From Thiotrichaceae bacterium UBA973 (GTDB lineage Bacteria; Pseudomonadota; Gammaproteobacteria; Eutrophobiales; Eutrophobiaceae), in contig DBBX01000028.1 in assembly GCA_002292815.1 (NCBI GenBank), positions 205,773-269,772 of the forward strand: 64,000 bases of DNA, given 5' to 3'. A model generated the notes under the pieces. The model had not been told where the DNA came from. It searched no databases and saw only the letters and a list, made by a program, of their open reading frames with translations. Positions 59,931 to 64,000 of this stretch are shown here, piece after piece; positions within the stretch are counted from its first letter, which is position 1; every line of letters begins with the position of its first letter. The position numbers were made by a program, and so were the translations under genes.

Positions 59931-60599
59931 TTACCAGGACATATATTTAATGTCCTCAGCAACTACTTCTAAAAGATCAATTTTAGCTTCCCGGATAGTT
60001 GCGTCATCAATCATTTCCATAGTGTTTTGGAGTTCTCGCTCCATTACTGTATCGATTAATTGCTCGTTTGGGGGGCTCCCCGTTATTTTAGCACCACTTA
60101 ATATCTCAGCAATTAGTCGTTCTTTAATCCTGATCAAATACCCAGTTAAAAAAGCGTCATAATCGTACTCTTGACTGGAATGACTCTTATATTCTGCAAT
60201 TAATGAAGCACGAACTGCGAGTGCCTTTTCAATGCCTTCATACATTTTATTTTTGGTGAGTTGTTTTTTATTTAAATAATAGTGAACCCCTATATTTAGA
60301 ATGAGTGCAACGGTATCTTCATCATGTACCCCAGTGACAATCACAGTAGCAGGAAAATATTCTGATTTTTTATACCTTTTAAACCAGTCTAATCCGGTTT
60401 CGCCTTCACCTAAATGGTAGTCCAGAATTAACACATCAAATTTTTCCCAATCAAATTTCGCTGGAGGCAACCCATGTTTGAGAATATCGTATTCCCTAAT
60501 ATCAGCATTAGGAAACAAACCATTTAAACGAACCAATAACAGTTTCCGATAATCAGGATTATCATCAATAACCAAAATTCTATGTATTTCTGTTTCCAC
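59931..60599 (-). CDS. Response regulator with an unassigned C-terminal helical domain
   Basis: The N-terminal receiver domain (about 1-125) has the acidic pair Asp12-Asp13 (VIDDNPDY), phosphoacceptor Asp60 (LILDYHLGEGETG), Thr89 (VTGVHD) and a Lys near 111-112. The C-terminal 95 residues are helical and charged (YDAFLTGYLIRIKERLIAEIL and TMEMIDDATIREAKIDLLEV) with no DNA-binding, GGDEF or other output domain I recognise. No histidine kinase gene is adjacent. It may work by protein-protein contact. Confidence 0.85.
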   Translation of the reverse strand: METEIHRILVIDDNPDYRKLLLVRLNGLFPNADIREYDILKHGLPPAKFDWEKFDVLILDYHLGEGETGLDWFKRYKKSEYFPATVIVTGVHDEDTVALILNIGVHYYLNKKQLTKNKMYEGIEKALAVRASLIAEYKSHSSQEYDYDAFLTGYLIRIKERLIAEILSGAKITGSPPNEQLIDTVMERELQNTMEMIDDATIREAKIDLLEVVAEDIKYMSW

Positions 60600-60650
60600 T
60601 TAAGGCTGCCTCATAATATATTTTGGTCGGAAACAGTCATAATAATATGT

Positions 60651-61565
60651 CTAATTTCCTGTGCCTTTCAACATTTCAACAGAAGGCGCAAAGAAATACG
60701 CGCCGCTTTTCGCCGTTGTATAATTCATTAAGTGATCATACAAGCCATCGCCACTAATCCCAAATATATTAGCCAACATCTTTTCTAGAATAGTGTTGTC
60801 TTTGCTATAGGCCAGAAAAAACAACCCTGCATCGCCTGAAGCCTGGCCATAAGGCAGGCTATGACGCACTATTTCAAGTTCTTCACCGTCTTCTTCTATG
60901 ACTACCCTGCTGATGTGTGCAGTCTCAGGTCTTATATCATCTTCAAGTTCTACGCTGTCTGGTTTAGTACGTCCGATAATTTTTTCCTGTTCGTTGTCTG
61001 TCACCTTCTGCCATTTTGGTAAGTTGTGTACATAACGTTGTGCTAGTACATAGCTACCGCCATTAAACTCTGGCTCGTCCTCTATTAATGCGACTTCAGC
61101 CCGTTCTTCACCTTCGGGATTTTCAGTGCCATCAATAAAGTCGGTCAGATCACGGTTATCCAGATAATGAAAACCATCGACTTCATCAAGGACATTGATA
61201 CTCCCCTTAATCGGTTTGATAAATTCACTTGCCAAGACATAAGTCATATCCTTTCTGTCAGAATGGATGTGTAGGAAAACATCGCCACCGGTAGCGGGAG
61301 CAGAGACATCGCCTTTGCCTAGATCAACAAACGTCTTCAACCGTTGTGGTCTACCTTTCGAATAAATAGCATCCCAATAATCTGCGCCAAAAGCCAGACT
61401 AGCATACAGCTTATCCACCTTATGTTCCTTTTTTATTGAATCAATTAACGCAGGTAACGATGCACATTGCTTAACAACATCTTTGGTATTTTCAGCCACA
61501 TTGATGACCATATATAAAGCATGTTGTGCGGCTTCAGGTAATATTGCTGACTGTGGTGTACTCAT
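60651..61565 (-). CDS. DyP-type peroxidase
   Basis: Haem peroxidase of the dye-decolourising family, 304 residues, without a signal peptide (cytoplasmic, or encapsulin cargo in some species). Catalytic region LTDFIDGTENPEGEERAEVA holds the distal Asp (about 150). HISRVVIEEDG and the later IVRHSLPYGQ with GLFFLAYSKDN give the proximal His and Arg. The C-terminus (APSVEMLKGTGN) is not an obvious encapsulin-targeting peptide. Divergent from recQ across a 199-base gap. Confidence 0.93.
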   Translation of the reverse strand: MSTPQSAILPEAAQHALYMVINVAENTKDVVKQCASLPALIDSIKKEHKVDKLYASLAFGADYWDAIYSKGRPQRLKTFVDLGKGDVSAPATGGDVFLHIHSDRKDMTYVLASEFIKPIKGSINVLDEVDGFHYLDNRDLTDFIDGTENPEGEERAEVALIEDEPEFNGGSYVLAQRYVHNLPKWQKVTDNEQEKIIGRTKPDSVELEDDIRPETAHISRVVIEEDGEELEIVRHSLPYGQASGDAGLFFLAYSKDNTILEKMLANIFGISGDGLYDHLMNYTTAKSGAYFFAPSVEMLKGTGN

Positions 61566-61764
61566 TTATATTTATTCCTTATCTACTATAGATGGTGTCA
61601 GATTTTTTTTCGAACAGGCAGACACTATAACAATATTTTTCTAACTGCTTAAGGCTATCAGCAAGTTATTAACTTTATTTGTATAGTACAATCGTGTCTT
61701 GATTAAAACAGTATCTTTATTATTACTTAAGCAATAACAATTTCCGTCATAGGACAACCCCTGA
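61566..61764. promoter_or_regulatory. Divergent region between the DyP peroxidase gene and recQ
   Basis: 199 bases with no gene. It holds the short palindrome TTGTA-TAG-TACAA (61679-61691). I find no LexA-type CTGT-N8-ACAG box and no clear promoter on either strand. Confidence 0.4.
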
Positions 61765-63879
61765 ATGAAGCGCGCGCAAGCGATTTTAAAATCCACTTTT
61801 GGTTACGAACAGTTTCGCCATCATCAAGAAGACATTATTCAGGAATTACTGAATAGTAATGATGCCCTTGTGCTTATGCCAACTGGTGGCGGTAAATCTT
61901 TATGCTATCAAATCCCCGCATTGGTACTCGACGGCACAGCTATTGTGATCTCACCTTTAATAGCCCTGATGCAGGACCAAGTTGATGCCTTAAAACAACT
62001 TGGCGTCAAAGCTGCCTACCTAAATTCTAGTATGAGTCATGAAGAAGCACAGGCAGTAGAGCAACAATTGGTCAACAATGAACTTGAAATTGTCTACGTC
62101 GCACCGGAAAGATTACTGACCAATCACATGTTATTTCTACTGGATCGCTGTCAGGTCTCCTTATTTGCTATTGATGAAGCACACTGTGTTTCGCAATGGG
62201 GGCATGACTTTCGGCCAGAATATCAACGGTTGAAAATTTTACATGAACGCTACCCTTCTATTCCACGTATTGCACTGACGGCAACAGCCGATCAACGGAC
62301 GCGGGAAGAGATTATTTCACAGCTGCAATTGGAAGAGGCAAAGGTTTACCTCAATAGTTTTGATCGACCTAATATTACCTATGCTATCTCGGAAGGGAAT
62401 AATCCTAAAAATCGATTATGGCGTTTTCTTGAAGAGAATCATAAAGACGATGCCGGGATTGTTTATTGCCTGTCGCGTAAGAGTGTCGAAGCTATAGCTG
62501 AGTGGTTAAGTGATCAAGGTCGGACAGCATTACCTTATCACGCAGGCTTGTCTCAAGAAATACGACAAACAAACCAACATCGTTTCTTGCGCGAGGAGAG
62601 TGTCATTATTGTTGCAACGATAGCCTTTGGCATGGGGATTGATAAACCGGACGTGCGTTTTGTCGCACATCTAAATCTACCAAAAAGTATAGAAGCCTAC
62701 TATCAGGAAACAGGTCGTGGTGGACGCGATGGCGAACCTGCTAATGCCTGGATGGCTTATGGTTTAAAAGACGTGATTACCTTGCGGCAATTTATGTTGA
62801 ACTCTAATGCCGATGAAATTTATAAACGCGTTGAACACCACAAACTCGAATCAATGCTCGGACTTTGTGAATTGATCACTTGCCGACGCCATGCCTTACT
62901 CAAATATTTTGATGAAGCATCAACTGAAAATTGCGGCGCCTGTGACAATTGTCTTCGCCCGCCGGAAAAATGGGATGCGACTGAATCAGCTCAAAAAGCG
63001 CTGTCAGCAATATATCGAACAGAACAACGCTTTGGTGTAAATTATATCGTTGATATTTTGATGGGGAAAAGTGATGAACGTATCCAACGCAATGGACATG
63101 ACCAACTCAGTACCTTTGCTATAGGTAAAGATTTATCAACTACTGAATGGCGTAGTGTTTTCAGACAATTAATTGCTTTGGGATATATCGATATCGATAT
63201 GGAACGTCATGGCGCATTACGCCTAACCGAAAAATGTCGTCCAGTATTACGTGGGGAGCAGAAACTTGATTTGAGAAAACAATCTCAAGAAGAAAAAACC
63301 ACTAAGGAAGCAAAACAAAAATCTGTTTTCCGTCCACAAGATCAAACCTTATGGGACGCCTTACGAGCCTTACGTACAACATTAGCAGATGAAGCTGGCG
63401 TACCACCCTATGTCATATTCCATGACGCGACCTTACAAGAAATGGTAAAGAAAAGACCTGCGTCATCTAACGGTATGCTACGTATATCAGGTATCGGAGA
63501 ACAAAAGCTACAACGTTACGGCAAACAGTTTCTTAGCGAGATTGCAAAACACCCTCTAGCTGCGTTACTCGATAACAATCTGAGTAAAACAATTAACGAA
63601 ACATTGATGCTCTATCAACAAGATATCAGTATTGAAAAAATTGCAGAACAACGTGATAAAAACATCAATACAATTTACACACACCTCGCCGATGCTATTG
63701 AAGTCGGCTTGCTAGAAGTACGTGACGTAGTCGGACTTGATGATGGTCAATTTGACGAGATTGTTTATACCATTGAAACGATGGAAGACGATGATAAGAG
63801 CCGACTCAAACCGCTGTATGAAGCCTTAAATGAAGAATACGATTACGGCATCTTGAGGTGTGTGCAGGCATCGATTTGA
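61765..63879 (+). CDS. recQ: ATP-dependent DNA helicase RecQ with C-terminal HTH extension
   Basis: 3'-5' DNA helicase of recombination and fork repair. Motif I is PTGGGKSLCYQ (39-49), motif II FAIDEAHCVSQWGHDFRPEY, and motif VI YYQETGRGGRDG. The zinc site of the RQC region is intact (C-x-x-x at TCRRHALLKYF, then CGACDNC). An HRDC domain lies at about 525-600. After this, about 95 extra residues (YQQDISIEKIAEQRDKNINT on) look like the HTH_40-type domain found in some RecQ proteins. Total 704 residues versus 609 in E. coli. Confidence 0.97.
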   Translation: MKRAQAILKSTFGYEQFRHHQEDIIQELLNSNDALVLMPTGGGKSLCYQIPALVLDGTAIVISPLIALMQDQVDALKQLGVKAAYLNSSMSHEEAQAVEQQLVNNELEIVYVAPERLLTNHMLFLLDRCQVSLFAIDEAHCVSQWGHDFRPEYQRLKILHERYPSIPRIALTATADQRTREEIISQLQLEEAKVYLNSFDRPNITYAISEGNNPKNRLWRFLEENHKDDAGIVYCLSRKSVEAIAEWLSDQGRTALPYHAGLSQEIRQTNQHRFLREESVIIVATIAFGMGIDKPDVRFVAHLNLPKSIEAYYQETGRGGRDGEPANAWMAYGLKDVITLRQFMLNSNADEIYKRVEHHKLESMLGLCELITCRRHALLKYFDEASTENCGACDNCLRPPEKWDATESAQKALSAIYRTEQRFGVNYIVDILMGKSDERIQRNGHDQLSTFAIGKDLSTTEWRSVFRQLIALGYIDIDMERHGALRLTEKCRPVLRGEQKLDLRKQSQEEKTTKEAKQKSVFRPQDQTLWDALRALRTTLADEAGVPPYVIFHDATLQEMVKKRPASSNGMLRISGIGEQKLQRYGKQFLSEIAKHPLAALLDNNLSKTINETLMLYQQDISIEKIAEQRDKNINTIYTHLADAIEVGLLEVRDVVGLDDGQFDEIVYTIETMEDDDKSRLKPLYEALNEEYDYGILRCVQASI

Positions 63880-64000
63880 ATAATACAGCGGTATAGATGG
63901 CTTCCCTGTTATCGTCAGTCGGTTTCGGCATTAACGTTAATAAGCGATAATCATCTATAAACGTCTTTGTTTTAACTTTATTAAAAACCTTGCCATAAAT
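63880..64000. other. Window end after recQ
   Basis: 121 bases at the right edge. I see no gene, no hairpin with a T-run and no recognisable repeat. Confidence 0.5.

Noticed and set aside
61679..61691. Possible SOS box before recQ
   Set aside because: TTGTATAGTACAA does not fit CTGT-N8-ACAG.
1..64000. tRNA, rRNA, insertion sequences or prophage
   Set aside because: None seen on either strand by eye: no cloverleaf with a GTTCGAATC-type arm, no transposase or integrase frame.

Overview
The window looks like part of the chromosome of a gammaproteobacterium. It is AT-rich (about 40% GC by eye, not computed). The best taxonomic sign is the block leuB - asd - fimV - truA - trpF - trpB - trpA - accD - folC - dedD - cvpA - purF (41.6-56.4 kb), an order typical of gammaproteobacteria such as Pseudomonas. 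mpl, rppH, dapC/dapD and a DedD-type SPOR protein agree with this. I cannot place it below class. I see no rRNA, tRNA, CRISPR array, prophage or insertion sequence.

Layout. 0.1-9.0 kb: a Tad/Flp pilus operon on the + strand (cpaB with a large repeat region, a small secreted protein, secretin, FHA-fused ATPase, tadB, tadC, a DUF192 protein, a TPR lipoprotein and a TadE-like pseudopilin). The pilin, the prepilin peptidase and TadZ are not in view. 9.1-16.3 kb: mutS, an ABC exporter pair, fdxA, a DUF4124 protein, the decayed tail of a Ser/Thr protein kinase, then an intact PP2C phosphatase and an FHA protein. 16.3-23.3 kb (- strand): one tightly packed run of an RnfE-like protein, nth, a DUF1841 protein, a GAF-SpoIIE phosphatase, an RsbW-like ATPase, a STAS protein, and an MCE/Mla-type lipid transporter (permease, ATPase, MCE protein, lipoprotein). 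23.4-30.3 kb: mixed housekeeping (FAH-family hydrolase, LON-domain protein, mpl, carboxynorspermidine decarboxylase, rppH, HAD phosphatase) and a lone encapsulated-ferritin-like protein. 30.4-41.6 kb: central carbon and storage metabolism (mdh and gltA divergent from sucA-sucB-lpd, then phaA, phaR and a phasin). 41.6-56.4 kb: the conserved block named above. 56.5-64 kb: an EamA transporter, dapC-dapD-arsC-like, an unusual response regulator, a DyP peroxidase and recQ.

How the genes fit together. The strongest candidate for an undescribed system is at 16.3-21.6 kb. A complete partner-switch module (phosphatase, serine-kinase-like ATPase, STAS antagonist) is joined, with overlapping or abutting genes, to a phospholipid transporter whose E. 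coli counterpart uses a STAS subunit (MlaB) to control its ATPase. This predicts lipid transport gated by reversible serine phosphorylation. A second regulatory theme is phosphothreonine signalling: the pilus ATPase carries an FHA domain, and a PP2C/FHA pair lies about 10 kb away beside a kinase gene of which only the last part of the C-lobe survives. A third is polyhydroxyalkanoate storage, where phaR precedes a phasin whose promoter carries two TGC-N3-GCA elements fitting PhaR autoregulation.

Other oddities: an RnfE homologue lacking both iron-ligand cysteines, an encapsulated-ferritin-like protein with no targeting tail or shell gene, a FimV N-domain paralogue that appears frameshifted near its end, and a small HTH-like gene between trpB and trpA.
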